A stretch of DNA of 49,583 nucleotides from Candidatus Parcubacteria bacterium (GCA_018669975.1 JABHSK010000009.1:115127-164709), one strand, 5' to 3'; positions 8,015-16,201 are shown, counted from the first letter of the stretch. Program-made: numbers and translations. The notes: generated from the sequence alone by a model not told the origin.

Positions 8015-8224
8015 TATTACATATAGAACCTTACATATAGATGGACTGTCAGGGGTTAGTCCTTGGAAAACCTGAAAGGCCCTCATTGGCCAGCAAGCAC
8101 CCATCGTCGGGTAATAAGATTTGCGCCCAATGTAGGCCGCTATGGATTTCAGCTTTCCGAGTGTCTCGGTACCCTTGGCAGTCCACCATTTTATTCGACT
8201 CTACTTCGGTAGAGTCTTTTTTTT
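8015..8224 (+). ncRNA. Candidate 6S-like regulatory RNA
   Basis: It has its own promoter and ends in a strong terminator (GACTCTAC TTCG GTAGAGTC then T8). The ends of the structured part pair: GGACTG (8042) with CAGTCC, then GGG with CCC. This is followed by a large internal bubble whose 3' side holds a small CCGAG/CTCGG hairpin. Next comes a long interrupted rod (CTGAAA/TTTCAG, GGCC/GGCC, CATTGG/CCAATG, GCAA/TTGC, ACCC/GGGT) with a six-base loop. Closing stem, central bubble and terminal rod is the layout of 6S RNA, which traps sigma70 RNA polymerase. There is no sequence-level proof. The 61-aa ORF across it is a shadow. It could equally be a lineage-specific RNA. Confidence 0.5.
8197..8224 (+). 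terminator. Intrinsic terminator (repeated element)
   Basis: CGACTCTACTTCGGTAGAGTC with T8. The identical 21-base hairpin plus T-tract occurs again at 34380-34408, ending another RNA gene. Confidence 0.9.
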
Positions 8225-8233
8225 GATCAAAAT

Positions 8234-8263
8234 AAAAAACCCCGCCGAGTGGCGAGGTTTTTT
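8234..8263 (-). terminator. Terminator of dnaN
   Basis: AACCTCGCCACTCGGCGGGGTT hairpin with T tracts on both strands; it serves dnaN leftward and can stop read-through from the RNA gene. Confidence 0.85.
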
Positions 8264-8292
8264 ACTGGTAAATTTTATTCTGGTTTTATAAA

Positions 8293-9393
8293 TTACTGCC
8301 TAATGGGCATTATTAAATAAACATACTTATCATCACCAGTTGATTGTACTAGCCCTGGTGAAGCGTTGTTGTTAATCTTTACAATTATATCATCGCCATC
8401 GATATTACTCAGACCATCTAGTAGGTAGCGGTGGTTAAAAACTATGTCGTTGTCGCCGCCTTTAATCTCAGCTGGGACCTTGGCCACACTAGTACCCGTA
8501 TTGGACGCTGTGGTGGCTACTACGATCTCCTGAGCCTTACTGTCAAAGGTTAGTTTAATGTCATTGATGCCCTGCTTACAAAATAGAGCAACCGATTTTA
8601 TAGCTGGCGCTAATTTACTAGCCACACACTTGATGGTGGTGGTAAAATCGTCTGGAATAATTTGGGTGTAGTCTGGGTATTTACCATCAATTACTCTGGA
8701 AATTAATTCCACTCCATCGAAGACAAACATGATTTGATTTTCATTGAAGTATATTTTTAGTTTTTGATCATTTTGTTCACCCAAAATACGCAATAATTCC
8801 TGTAGGGTTTTCAGAGGAACAATCAAATCTTTTTCTTTGTCATTTTGGATATCAACTTTCTTTTCTGCCAAACGATAACTATCAGTAGCTGCTAGAATTA
8901 GTTTGTTTTTAGTAAAATTAAAGTTAACCGCGTTAATCTCTACTCGTGAGTTGTCCAATGAAGCAGCAAAGATGGCCTGGCTAAGGCTTTTTCTAAATTC
9001 AGCCACCGGCAACTCCACTTCGTTTTCTTTTTCAATCTCTGGAATTAGTGGAAAGTCCTCTGCCTCCATACCACTAATAACTGTTTCTTGATTTTTGGTT
9101 TTAACCTCTAGGTTTTCTTCTTGCAACTTCATTTCAATATTCTCCCTGGGTAACAGGGATACAAAACTATTAAGAAGTTTGGCGTCAACGGTATATTCAC
9201 CGATATCTTCTATTTTACTCCTAACAAAAACCTTAATGCCAATTTCTAAATCAGTAGTTATTAAATTAAGCCCCTCCTTGTCTGCTTTTAACAATACGTT
9301 GTTTAGGATAGGTAGGTTACTATTCTTATTGGCAATATGAGATACTAATCCCAAACCTTTATTTAAATTTTCTTGTGTGCAAATTATCCTCAT
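8293..9393 (-). CDS. dnaN: DNA polymerase III beta subunit (sliding clamp)
   Basis: 366 aa, the normal length. DnaN forms the dimeric ring that holds the replicase on DNA. The start MRIICTQENLNKGLGLVSHIANKNSNLPILNNVLL, the middle FAASLDNSRVEINAVNFNF and ATDSYRLAEKKV, and the C-terminal YLIMPIRQ are clamp signatures, the last being the conserved end of the peptide-binding pocket. It lies downstream of dnaA in the same direction, separated by the 270-base origin candidate. There is no SD; the leader is very AT-rich. Confidence 0.97.
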   Translation of the reverse strand: MRIICTQENLNKGLGLVSHIANKNSNLPILNNVLLKADKEGLNLITTDLEIGIKVFVRSKIEDIGEYTVDAKLLNSFVSLLPRENIEMKLQEENLEVKTKNQETVISGMEAEDFPLIPEIEKENEVELPVAEFRKSLSQAIFAASLDNSRVEINAVNFNFTKNKLILAATDSYRLAEKKVDIQNDKEKDLIVPLKTLQELLRILGEQNDQKLKIYFNENQIMFVFDGVELISRVIDGKYPDYTQIIPDDFTTTIKCVASKLAPAIKSVALFCKQGINDIKLTFDSKAQEIVVATTASNTGTSVAKVPAEIKGGDNDIVFNHRYLLDGLSNIDGDDIIVKINNNASPGLVQSTGDDKYVYLIMPIRQ

Positions 9394-9664
9394 ATTATTA
9401 GTTATTATTTTTTTATATATATAATAGGTAGTAGTAGTAGGGACTGTTGATATGTTAATAAGTCTGGAAAAATCTTTAGTTTTGTTTTACTTTTTGAAGA
9501 TTTTTGGGGAAAAGTGCCAGTGGATAATATTGTGTTTAACTGTTGATGTCTGCCCGAGTAGTCAACAGGCCTAGGTTGCTCGTTTTTACTTGGTTGATAA
9601 CTTCTTGTTTATCAACAGGGTTTTCAAGAGGTGTAAATAGACTTAGTAATAAGTTATAAACAAT
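9394..9664. other. oriC: Candidate replication origin (oriC) between dnaA and dnaN
   Basis: It contains one perfect DnaA box, TTATCAACA (9609-9617), and several 7-8/9 matches: TGTTGATAT (9445), TGTTAATAA (9453), AGTGGATAA (9519), TGTTGATGT (9541) and GGTTGATAA (9592). A long A/T run (9391-9425) beside dnaN could be the unwinding element. A further perfect TGTTGATAA lies upstream of dnaA at 11122-11130, so the origin could extend or be bipartite. The dnaA-dnaN-rpmH-rnpA context is that of many bacterial origins. Confidence 0.6.
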
Positions 9665-11038
9665 TTATTCGTAGATTTTTTGTCTCAATACAGCCACGTC
9701 ATTTTTTATTTTATCGTCAACATCTATTAATCTAGAAATTTTAATACAGGCATGCATGGCGGTGGTGTGATCTCGACCACCAACATCTCGTCCTATATTA
9801 GGATAGGAAGCTTTGAGCTCTTCTCTCATTAAAAACATGGAGATTTGACGGGGTACAACCAATTCTCTTTTACGACTAGCCCCCAACAGATCCACCATTT
9901 CAATATCAAAAAATATTGTGACAGCATTAAGTAGTCGCTTGCTGGTTAATCCAGCCTTTTTAGGATTAGTAGAAATACCACCAAGAATAGCTTTGACGCT
10001 TTCTAGGGTTGGTGTGTTGTTGTTGAGTTGGTGGAAAGCAACAATTCTATTTAAAGCACCCTCTAACTCACGAATGTTCTCCTGGATATTCTCAGCTACA
10101 AAATTAATAATATCTTTATCAAGTTTATATCCTTTTTCTTGGCACTTGATTTGTAAAATAGCTACTCTAGTTTCTAAATCAGGAAAAGAGATATCAGCTA
10201 TCATCCCCCACTCAAATCTGGATATCAAACGACTTTCTATAGAAGGGATAGCCTTGGGTGGTCGATCAGATGAGAGTACTATTTGTTTGTTATTTTGATG
10301 TAGAGCATTAAAGGTGTGAAAAAACTCTTCTTGAGTTTGTTCTTTACCAGCAATAAACTGTATATCATCAATTAATAACACATCAACACTACGGTATTTT
10401 TCTTTAAATTGGTCAGTTTTACCATTTTTGATAGCGTATATAAAGTCATTGGTAAATTTCTCACTATTAATGTAGAGAACTTTTTTATTTGGGTGCTTAG
10501 CCAAAATAGCATTGCCAATGGCTTGAATAAGATGTGTTTTGCCCAAACCAACACCACCATAGATAAATAAAGGGTTATATAGAGCACCTGGCTTTTGGGC
10601 GGCTGCGTGAGAGGCAGCTTGAGCTAACTCGTTGCCAGGGCCAACCACAAAACTATTGAAAACATAGTCAGGATTAAGGCCAAAACGGGCCACAACCCTA
10701 TCTGAATTATTGTCTGAGTTATGCACAACCGCAGTTTCTACATCAACTGGCCTCGCTTGTTTTTCGCTAGCCTTAGCTAAAGTATCCTTGTTTCCTACCC
10801 TGTAGATAACTTGTAGATTGTTTTTTGATAAAACATGTTCCAAGGCTGTGGTAATTTTGTCATGGTACTTCTTTTCTAGCCAAACCTTAGTAAAAGCATT
10901 GGGTACACCAACCACCGCCTGATCATTGTCAGTAGAAATAATAAAGGTATTTTTGAACCAGGTTGTGAAGTTAGCCTTACTAATTGATAATTCTAGTTCA
11001 GCCAAGACATTTTCCCAAGTTTTATCGTGGTCATGCAT
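9665..11038 (-). CDS. dnaA: Chromosomal replication initiator DnaA
   Basis: 457 aa. Domain I at the N-terminus (TWENVLAELELSISKANFTTWF), then a linker. The AAA+ domain has the P-loop GGVGLGKTHL near residue 160, Walker B VLLIDDIQFIAGKEQTQEEFFHTFN, and sensor/arginine-finger motifs (SRFEWGM). Domain IV carries the DNA-binding signature VGGRDHTTAMHA near residue 423. All parts needed for ATP-DnaA box binding are visible. It is transcribed leftward away from rpmH, with DnaA boxes on both sides that suggest autoregulation. Confidence 0.98.
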   Translation of the reverse strand: MHDHDKTWENVLAELELSISKANFTTWFKNTFIISTDNDQAVVGVPNAFTKVWLEKKYHDKITTALEHVLSKNNLQVIYRVGNKDTLAKASEKQARPVDVETAVVHNSDNNSDRVVARFGLNPDYVFNSFVVGPGNELAQAASHAAAQKPGALYNPLFIYGGVGLGKTHLIQAIGNAILAKHPNKKVLYINSEKFTNDFIYAIKNGKTDQFKEKYRSVDVLLIDDIQFIAGKEQTQEEFFHTFNALHQNNKQIVLSSDRPPKAIPSIESRLISRFEWGMIADISFPDLETRVAILQIKCQEKGYKLDKDIINFVAENIQENIRELEGALNRIVAFHQLNNNTPTLESVKAILGGISTNPKKAGLTSKRLLNAVTIFFDIEMVDLLGASRKRELVVPRQISMFLMREELKASYPNIGRDVGGRDHTTAMHACIKISRLIDVDDKIKNDVAVLRQKIYE

Positions 11039-11121
11039 ATATTTTTTTGGGTCTAAAAATTCAATCTGTTATTATAGTATCATAAAATAAAGTTTACCAA
11101 AATACAAGAAAAGTTAATAAA

Positions 11122-11130
11122 ATGTTGATA
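11122..11130 (-). promoter_or_regulatory. DnaA box upstream of dnaA
   Basis: TGTTGATAA, the reverse complement of TTATCAACA, in the 193-base dnaA-rpmH gap. It is upstream of the probable dnaA -10 (TATAAT, 11071-11076, minus strand). Confidence 0.5.
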
Positions 11131-11162
11131 AAATGCGGACAAAGTGGACAAGTCTCAGAGAC

Positions 11163-11191
11163 TTGCCAAAAGACTATGATTATGCTATCTT
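11163..11191 (+). promoter_or_regulatory. Promoter of the rpmH operon
   Basis: TTGCCA, 17 bases, TATCTT, about 34 bases before the predicted rpmH leader and start at 11232. Confidence 0.55.
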
Positions 11192-11231
11192 TAGTGCGTT
11201 AAATTAACAATTCTGTAATAAGCTGTATTAT

Positions 11232-11372
11232 ATGTCAACTAAGAGAACTTATCAACCAAAGAAAAGAAAAAGAGCGAAAACTCACGGTTTTAGAGCCAGG
11301 ATGTCTACAAAGGGTGGGAAAAGAGTGGTTAAAAGACGCAGAGCTAAAGGTAGAGCTAAGCTAGCGGCTTAG
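11232..11372 (+). CDS. rpmH: 50S ribosomal protein L34
   Basis: 46 aa, too short for the ORF track. Translates as [20 protein letters not shown] followed by [20 protein letters not shown] and RAKLAA, the full L34 pattern (TYQP, HGFRARM, G..V..RR.KGR). It is the first gene of rpmH-rnpA-yidD-yidC, the classic order beside dnaA. There is no SD; the ATG follows TATTAT. Confidence 0.97.
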   Translation: MSTKRTYQPKKRKRAKTHGFRARMSTKGGKRVVKRRRAKGRAKLAA

Positions 11373-11399
11373 TTTTGGTTTAAATATTAAGGCAAAAAA

Positions 11400-11747
11400 A
11401 TGCTGCCTAAAGCTAACCGATTACATCAAGACAAAGAAATCAAAAGGTTGGCCCAAACGGGTAAAACCTTTTTTTTGCCTCAATTAATCATAAAACACTC
11501 TGATAATAAGGAAGATGCCGTTAAAATTGGTTTTGTGATATCTACCAAGGTAGATAAAAGGGCTGTGGTTCGCAACAAGTTAGCTAGACGACTACGAGAA
11601 GCTGTAAAAAAGCTTTTGCCAAGGATAAAAACAGGCACTTCTGTGCTAATTATAGCTAAAAAACAAGCCCTAGAGCTAGATTTTGCCCAACTAGAAAAAC
11701 AGTTAGATTTTGCTTTTTCCAAGATAAGAATTTATAATAAAGATTAA
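11400..11747 (+). CDS. rnpA: Ribonuclease P protein component
   Basis: 115 aa. RnpA binds the RNase P RNA and helps it mature tRNA 5' ends. The signature RNxxRRxxR appears as RAVVRNKLARRLREAVKKLLPRI, preceded by KIGFVISTKVDK. It follows rpmH by 27 bases and precedes yidD by 6. The start is ATG after an A-run, with no SD. I did not find an RNase P RNA gene in the window. Confidence 0.95.
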   Translation: MLPKANRLHQDKEIKRLAQTGKTFFLPQLIIKHSDNKEDAVKIGFVISTKVDKRAVVRNKLARRLREAVKKLLPRIKTGTSVLIIAKKQALELDFAQLEKQLDFAFSKIRIYNKD

Positions 11748-11753
11748 TTTTAT

Positions 11754-12017
11754 ATGTATATCTTTGATTATTTGAATAAAATAATCACCAAGATATTGCT
11801 AGTCAGTATTCGTGTGTATCAAAAGACCTTGTCACCGGACACAGGTTGGTTTAAAGAGCGTTATCCATTTGGATATTGTCGGTATCATCCAACTTGTTCA
11901 GAATATAGTTATAGAGCGATTAAAAAACATGGGCCACTTAAAGGAAGCCTTAAAGGTATTTGGCGGATTATACGTTGTAATCCATTTTCCAAAGGTGGTC
12001 ACGATCCCCTTTTATAA
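11754..12017 (+). CDS. yidD: Membrane protein insertion efficiency factor YidD
   Basis: 87 aa. The family core is visible: [11 protein letters not shown], then [45 protein letters not shown]. YidD is a small amphipathic membrane-associated protein that assists YidC-dependent insertion. It lies between rnpA and yidC as expected. No SD. Confidence 0.95.
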   Translation: MYIFDYLNKIITKILLVSIRVYQKTLSPDTGWFKERYPFGYCRYHPTCSEYSYRAIKKHGPLKGSLKGIWRIIRCNPFSKGGHDPLL

Positions 12018-12042
12018 AAATTATTAAAATAAAAAAATTAAT

Positions 12043-12774
12043 ATGAATCCATTTACTATTATTTTCTACGAACCGATTTTTAACTTGTTGGTTTATTTAT
12101 ATAATATTGTACCAGGAAATGATTTGGGTGTAGCTATTATTTTGCTGACCCTGATTGTTCGTTTGGCATTATATCTTCCTTCAAAAAAATCTATTACCGC
12201 TCAGAAAGATTTGGCTACCTTGCAACCAGAGATAGACAAGCTCAAAGAGAGGTATAAAGACGACAAGGAAAAAATGGGACCAGAGTTGATGGCTTTATAT
12301 AAGAAGAGAAAAATAAATCCACTTTCTTCTTGTCTGCCAACTTTGATTCAACTTCCTTTTCTGTTTGCCATCTACAGGGTTTTCTGGAATGGTCTATCAG
12401 ATGAGAATGCTATGGATGCCCTCTATACTTTTGTAGCCAATCCGGGCGCACTAAACACCATGGCTTTTGGATTCTTTGATTTATCAGAGAAAAGTATTAT
12501 CGTAGCTCTATTGGCTGGTGCAGCTCAGTTCTGGCAATCAAAAATGATGGTGGCCAAGAAGTCCGCTGGTGGCGGTGCAGCCGCAGCCATGGGTCAACAG
12601 ATGGTTTATATAATGCCAGTCATTACTGTTGTGATTGGTTCTCAGTTCAAAGCTGGTCTAACATTTTATTGGTTGCTAACCACTTTATTTTCCGTAGGTC
12701 AACAATACTTAGTTCTAGGCTCTAAAAAGAAAAAAGACGCAAAAGAGGCCGTAGAAGTAATTGATAAAAAGTAA
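12043..12774 (+). CDS. yidC: Membrane protein insertase YidC/Oxa1
   Basis: 243 aa, the short form without the periplasmic domain of Gram-negative YidC. Five hydrophobic segments can be placed (for example LGVAIILLTLIVRLALYLP and CLPTLIQLPFLFAIYRVF). The conserved Arg of the substrate groove is in LIVRLALYLPS, and the cytosolic loop KDLATLQPEIDKLKERYKDD...ELMALYKKRKINPLSSCLP is typical. It inserts membrane proteins alone or with SecYEG. Last gene of the rpmH operon. Confidence 0.95.
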   Translation: MNPFTIIFYEPIFNLLVYLYNIVPGNDLGVAIILLTLIVRLALYLPSKKSITAQKDLATLQPEIDKLKERYKDDKEKMGPELMALYKKRKINPLSSCLPTLIQLPFLFAIYRVFWNGLSDENAMDALYTFVANPGALNTMAFGFFDLSEKSIIVALLAGAAQFWQSKMMVAKKSAGGGAAAAMGQQMVYIMPVITVVIGSQFKAGLTFYWLLTTLFSVGQQYLVLGSKKKKDAKEAVEVIDKK

Positions 12775-12795
12775 ACTTAAAACAATCAAAAATAA

Positions 12796-12822
12796 AAAAC
12801 CCTTTATTTAAAGGGTTTTTTA
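12796..12822 (+). terminator. Terminator after yidC
   Basis: AACCCTTTATTTAAAGGGTT hairpin with T-tracts on both strands; it serves yidC and the converging gene at 12844. Confidence 0.85.
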
Positions 12823-12843
12823 TATGGGCTCTGTATACATTTT

Positions 12844-13590
12844 TTATTCAAAGCGTCTTTCAGAGCCAACGATTATTTTTAGCTTTTCAGGCACCACTGT
12901 AATCTCCGCTGGTGTCTTAGTGATGATCTGGTGATCAGTTAAAATAGACACTTGTTCTTCGGCATTGCTGTCAATTTTTATTTTAGTAAACGGTAATATA
13001 GTCCCCTCTATTTTCTTTTTACCTAGTAGTGTTGATTTTATTGGTGTGATGACTGCCTCTAAAACTCCATCGACTGGATTTGAATTTTCAGATATTCCGT
13101 CAGCGGCAAAGTTGTATAGTGCGATGCGATTTTTTGTTGTCTCTGGTTTAACTTTAAAGTCGTTGTACTCTATCACCACGTCAGCATTTTCTATTTCAGC
13201 AGTGTTTACAAAATAGTAATTATTTATTTTTCCCAAGTCTATTTTTTTGATGATGCGAGAAGCCAAGATATCACAAGCCATAACTTTTGGTGGGATGCCT
13301 AGAATTTTGGCAATCTGATTATCATTGTCGACTGGGATTAGACCTAGAGTAACATCAAGATCAGCCACGATATTTATTACCTTGGCAAAAGTTTTGCTAT
13401 CACCGATAGCGACAACAGTCTCTACCCCATCTTTCACACCGTCAGTGATTAGCTCTTTCATATTTTTTAGAACTGACAGACGAGCAATTTTTCCTTTAAT
13501 GCCCAAGTCAGTCACCCGCTTCTCAATCTTAATCAATAAGTCAGTATACTTTTTGTCATTGAGAAAGGAATCGTAGATATAAAGATACAT
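12844..13590 (-). CDS. Divergent DAGK/LCB5-like (lipid kinase fold) protein
   Basis: 248 aa. The stretch ETVVAIGDSKTFAKVINIVADLDVTLGLIPVDNDNQIAKILGIP lines up with the nucleotide-binding core of diacylglycerol/sphingosine kinases (VVGGDGT...GIIPxGTGNDFAxxLGIP). Both key motifs are altered: GGDGT reads AIGDSKT and GTGND reads VDNDN. A second beta-rich half follows (NRIALYNFAADGISEN...VPEKLKIIVG). The fold assignment is reasonable, but catalysis is doubtful, so it may be a lipid- or nucleotide-binding relic. It is transcribed with the bactofilin gene, 23 bases downstream of it. Confidence 0.6.
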   Translation of the reverse strand: MYLYIYDSFLNDKKYTDLLIKIEKRVTDLGIKGKIARLSVLKNMKELITDGVKDGVETVVAIGDSKTFAKVINIVADLDVTLGLIPVDNDNQIAKILGIPPKVMACDILASRIIKKIDLGKINNYYFVNTAEIENADVVIEYNDFKVKPETTKNRIALYNFAADGISENSNPVDGVLEAVITPIKSTLLGKKKIEGTILPFTKIKIDSNAEEQVSILTDHQIITKTPAEITVVPEKLKIIVGSERRFE

Positions 13591-13613
13591 CTTCTCTTTA
13601 GAAATTTATTTTT

Positions 13614-14042
13614 TTATTTATCACTATCCTCTTTGGTGTCAACTGGTTCCAACTCTCGTTTTTCTAGGGTTGGATTTTCCATGATACTACCAACGGGCAT
13701 GTTCAGATTACCTTGAAGTAGCGCCCCACTTTCAATAGAAATGATTTGAGCTTTGATGTCGCCCAAAATTACAGCTGTTCCAGTGATTTCTACTTTACCT
13801 TTGGCAATGATGTTTCCTTTGATCTTTCCAGAGATAAAGGCATTGTTAGCTTTGATATTGGCCTCAACCATAGCGTTTTGACCAATTTTAAGGTTATTCT
13901 TAGTTTGTAGGGTACCAACCAAGATACCTTCTATTACCAGGTCACCCTCACCCTTAAAATCACCTTCAACCCTGACAGAGGGTCCAATAATGGTTTCAAT
14001 GGTTTTGCTGTTGTGGGTTACTGATTGATCTTTTTTAAACAT
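13614..14042 (-). CDS. Bactofilin (polymer-forming cytoskeletal protein)
   Basis: 142 aa. The central DUF583 beta-helix repeats are clear (VEGDFKGEGDLVIEGILVGTLQTKNNLKIGQNAMVEANIKANNAFISGKIKGNIIAKGKVEITGTAVILGDI), flanked by short disordered tails. Bactofilins self-assemble without nucleotides and scaffold peptidoglycan or surface structures. It is the first gene of a two-gene leftward unit with the lipid-kinase-like gene. Confidence 0.92.
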   Translation of the reverse strand: MFKKDQSVTHNSKTIETIIGPSVRVEGDFKGEGDLVIEGILVGTLQTKNNLKIGQNAMVEANIKANNAFISGKIKGNIIAKGKVEITGTAVILGDIKAQIISIESGALLQGNLNMPVGSIMENPTLEKRELEPVDTKEDSDK

Positions 14043-14214
14043 AGACTTATTATATTTGCTTAAATTTATTTATTACTTTTATCTGTACTTAAGTTTAGAG
14101 TAAATAAACATTAATGTAAATAGCTCGAAAAGTCAAAGAAGGAATTAACCAGGATAGACTTTTGGGGTTAATTATATTAAAATATTAGTATTGAGAATTA
14201 ATAAAAAACTTAGT

Positions 14215-14346
14215 ATGCAGGAAACAAAAGTTTTAAAACACGACATTAGGAAATCCTTGCTATTATTAGTGATTGTGTTAGCATTGTTTGGCCTTCTACG
14301 TTATTTTGAAGCAACCCAGGGGGTATTGACCAGGATGTTTGTCTAA
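14215..14346 (+). CDS. Small single-span membrane protein
   Basis: 43 aa, below the ORF-track cutoff. Translates as MQETKVLKHDIRKSLLLLVI...LALFGLLRYFEATQGVLTRMFV: a short charged head, one hydrophobic helix, then a short tail. The start has the A/T-rich no-SD context of the core genes (AACTTAGTATG). Function unknown. It is probably real because its hydrophobic pattern is clean and it sits alone in an otherwise empty gap. Confidence 0.5.
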   Translation: MQETKVLKHDIRKSLLLLVIVLALFGLLRYFEATQGVLTRMFV

Positions 14347-14412
14347 AAAATATATTACGACACAAGATACATTCTAAAACTAGCTAAAAGAATAGTTTTA
14401 TTTTATTTTTTA

Positions 14413-14487
14413 GACCCTATAGTTTAATGGATAGAACAAGAACCTCCTAAGTTCTAGATCCAGGTTCGATTCCTGGTGGGGTCACCA
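14413..14487 (+). tRNA. tRNA-Arg (anticodon CCT)
   Basis: 75 bases with encoded CCA. Acceptor GACCCTA/TGGGGTC, anticodon arm AGAAC-CTCCTAA-GTTCT (anticodon CCT, reads AGG), T-arm CAGG-TTCGATT-CCTG. Confidence 0.95.
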
Positions 14488-14524
14488 GCTTTTATTTTTA
14501 TTGATAGTTTGATAAAATATAAAT

Positions 14525-14617
14525 ATGAATAGTTTGGACGAACCAAGTCCCAATAAAATTAACAAGTTAAGTTTAAAGAAAGCCTTTTTTGGGCTGTTTT
14601 TTAATATAAAAATATGA
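14525..14617 (+). CDS. Possible 30-codon leader ORF of the CNNM gene
   Basis: MNSLDEPSPNKINKLSLKKA plus FFGLFFNIKI, stopping at a TGA that overlaps the CNNM ATG (ATGA). Its end covers an AGCC/GGCT hairpin followed by six Ts, so translation of this leader could influence termination. No homolog is recognised; the position is the main evidence. Confidence 0.3.
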   Translation: MNSLDEPSPNKINKLSLKKAFFGLFFNIKI

Positions 14618-15579
14618 TTTATTTATCTCTTTTAATTCTTATCATCTTATCTTCATGGTTTTCCGGCATGGAGATAGCCATGTTTTCTTTATCTTCAGCC
14701 AAGGTAAAAGAGCTGGTCTTAGCTAAAAAACATAATGCCGAGTTATTACAAAAGCTTTTGCATGAAAAACACAAGCTACTGGTGGTAATTCTTTTAGGTA
14801 ATAATTTAGTTAACATTGGTGCAGCTAGCTTGGCTACCGTAGCCGCTATAAGTGTTTTTGGTACAGCCGGTGTTGGTGTTGCTACAGGCGTAATGACTTT
14901 GATTATTTTGATATTTGGTGAAATGTACCCCAAGGCCTATTTTCAGATAAATGCTGTCAAAATAGCCTTATTATTCGCACCAGTTGTATATGTTTTGCAA
15001 CTTATACTATGGCCAATAGTCTATATTTTGGAGAAATTATTAGCTATTTTAACTAGAGGTAAAACTGGCGAAAAGATATCAGAAACCGAATTTAAAGCCC
15101 TGAGTAGATTAGCTGTAGAAAAGGGTGTTTTGGATTTTGAAGAACATGAAATGATTATGAATGTCTTGGAATTTAACGATCAAGAAGTAAAAGAGATAAT
15201 GACGCCAAGGTATAAAATAGAAGTTTTAAATGATGATGCCGATGTAGATCAGGTGGCTTATTTTATAGCCCAGGCTGGCTTCAGTCGTTATCCGGTCTAT
15301 CACAATCAAAAGGACAATATCATTGGTTATGTGCACGCAGCTGATATTCTAAAAGTTCTTAATAGTGATGAAAGAGATAAGGAAATAGAGAGTGTGGTTC
15401 AGCCGATTATAAGGTTATCTGAGAACATAAAGATAAATATAGCTTTTAATAAAATGAGGCGTAAAAAAAGCCACATGGCTATAATTGTCAGGGGCGATGA
15501 TTTATTGGGATTAGTGACTATGGAAGATATTTTGGAAGAGTTGGTAGGGGAGATTTTAGATGAAAATGATGAAGAATAA
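14614..15579 (+). CDS. CNNM/CBS-domain membrane protein (HlyC/CorC-like)
   Basis: 321 aa. An N-terminal CNNM (DUF21) transmembrane domain (SWFSGMEIAMFSLSSAKVKEL, four hydrophobic segments to about residue 145), then a CBS pair (EIMTPRYKIEVL...GFSRYPVYHNQKDNIIGYVHAADIL and MRRKKSHMAIIVRGDDLLGLVTMEDILEELVGEILDE). The extra C-terminal CorC/HlyC domain is missing. Relatives act in magnesium or cobalt export and homeostasis, with CBS domains sensing adenine nucleotides. Monocistronic, except perhaps for the 30-codon leader ORF. Confidence 0.9.
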   Translation: MIYLSLLILIILSSWFSGMEIAMFSLSSAKVKELVLAKKHNAELLQKLLHEKHKLLVVILLGNNLVNIGAASLATVAAISVFGTAGVGVATGVMTLIILIFGEMYPKAYFQINAVKIALLFAPVVYVLQLILWPIVYILEKLLAILTRGKTGEKISETEFKALSRLAVEKGVLDFEEHEMIMNVLEFNDQEVKEIMTPRYKIEVLNDDADVDQVAYFIAQAGFSRYPVYHNQKDNIIGYVHAADILKVLNSDERDKEIESVVQPIIRLSENIKINIAFNKMRRKKSHMAIIVRGDDLLGLVTMEDILEELVGEILDENDEE

Positions 15580-15640
15580 TTGATTAGCAAGGGCCTAATT
15601 CTACTGAGAATAAAAAATTTGTACTAAAATTAGCTAAAAT

Positions 15641-15670
15641 AAAAAGGCTCCTGAGCCGGGGCTCAGGAGC
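15641..15670 (-). terminator. Leftward terminator
   Basis: GCTCCTGAGCC/GGCTCAGGAGC, a strong hairpin with TTTTTATTTT on the minus strand; it ends the membrane gene at 15701. Confidence 0.85.
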
Positions 15671-15700
15671 GCTTCACGGTCGCGACGACCGTATTGTAAG

Positions 15701-16060
15701 TCAGACGACCATGCCGTAAGTCATTGGATGGATGAAGAGCAGGAAGATAATGCCAGTTATTACTAGGTATACCCAGGTTACAGTCCAGAAAATTTTGGGA
15801 TTAATGCGGCGTTTGCGACCACCGCTTACTATAGCGTGCGTTATGGCGCGTGTTATAGCAATTATGATGAGGTAGGGCATTGTTGCTGCTATCATAAAAA
15901 TGACGTTGAGCAGGGCTGCCATGAAGGTGTGGCCGTTAAAGCCGAGATGGAAGATGGGGTGAATGACTAGGTAGGTACCTACCAAGAGAATGACAATGTC
16001 GCGGAGCCAGTTAAGGGTTCCGCCAGAGAAACGGTGTACACCATTCATGAGCTCGTTCAT
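15701..16060 (-). CDS. Small polytopic membrane protein
   Basis: 119 aa, unknown family. Three hydrophobic segments (LRDIVILLVGTYLVIHPIF, FMAALLNVIFMIAATMPYLIIIAI, FWTVTWVYLVITGIIFLLFI), with a basic SGGRKRR loop that should face the cytoplasm. The start is supported by AAGGAGG 10 bases upstream. It has its own TTGACA-N17-TATACT promoter and terminator. One of the SD-class genes. Confidence 0.75.
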   Translation of the reverse strand: MNELMNGVHRFSGGTLNWLRDIVILLVGTYLVIHPIFHLGFNGHTFMAALLNVIFMIAATMPYLIIIAITRAITHAIVSGGRKRRINPKIFWTVTWVYLVITGIIFLLFIHPMTYGMVV

Positions 16061-16113
16061 GACTAGCCTCCTTGGCTAATATTTGGGGAAAGTTCGTTGA
16101 TTTATGATATATT

Positions 16114-16142
16114 AGTATATCATATTTTTTAGTTTTTGTCAA
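16114..16142 (-). promoter_or_regulatory. Promoter of the 119-aa membrane gene
   Basis: Minus strand TTGACA-N17-TATACT. The 30-base element TTGACAAAAACTAAAAAATATGATATACTA differs at only two positions from the promoter at 35504-35532. Confidence 0.8.
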
Positions 16143-16163
16143 TACTATTTGATATAAAGTTAA

Positions 16164-16194
16164 ATAAAAAAGCCGCTGAAATAAGTTCAGCGGC
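16164..16194 (-). terminator. Leftward terminator
   Basis: GCCGCTGAA/TTCAGCGGC hairpin followed by TTTTTTATTT on the minus strand; it ends the frameshifted gene at 16202. Confidence 0.85.
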
Positions 16195-16201
16195 ACGAGT
16201 G

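Noticed and set aside
8041-8226. 61-aa ORF in the ORF track
   Set aside because: It lies wholly inside the structured RNA and ends within its terminator.
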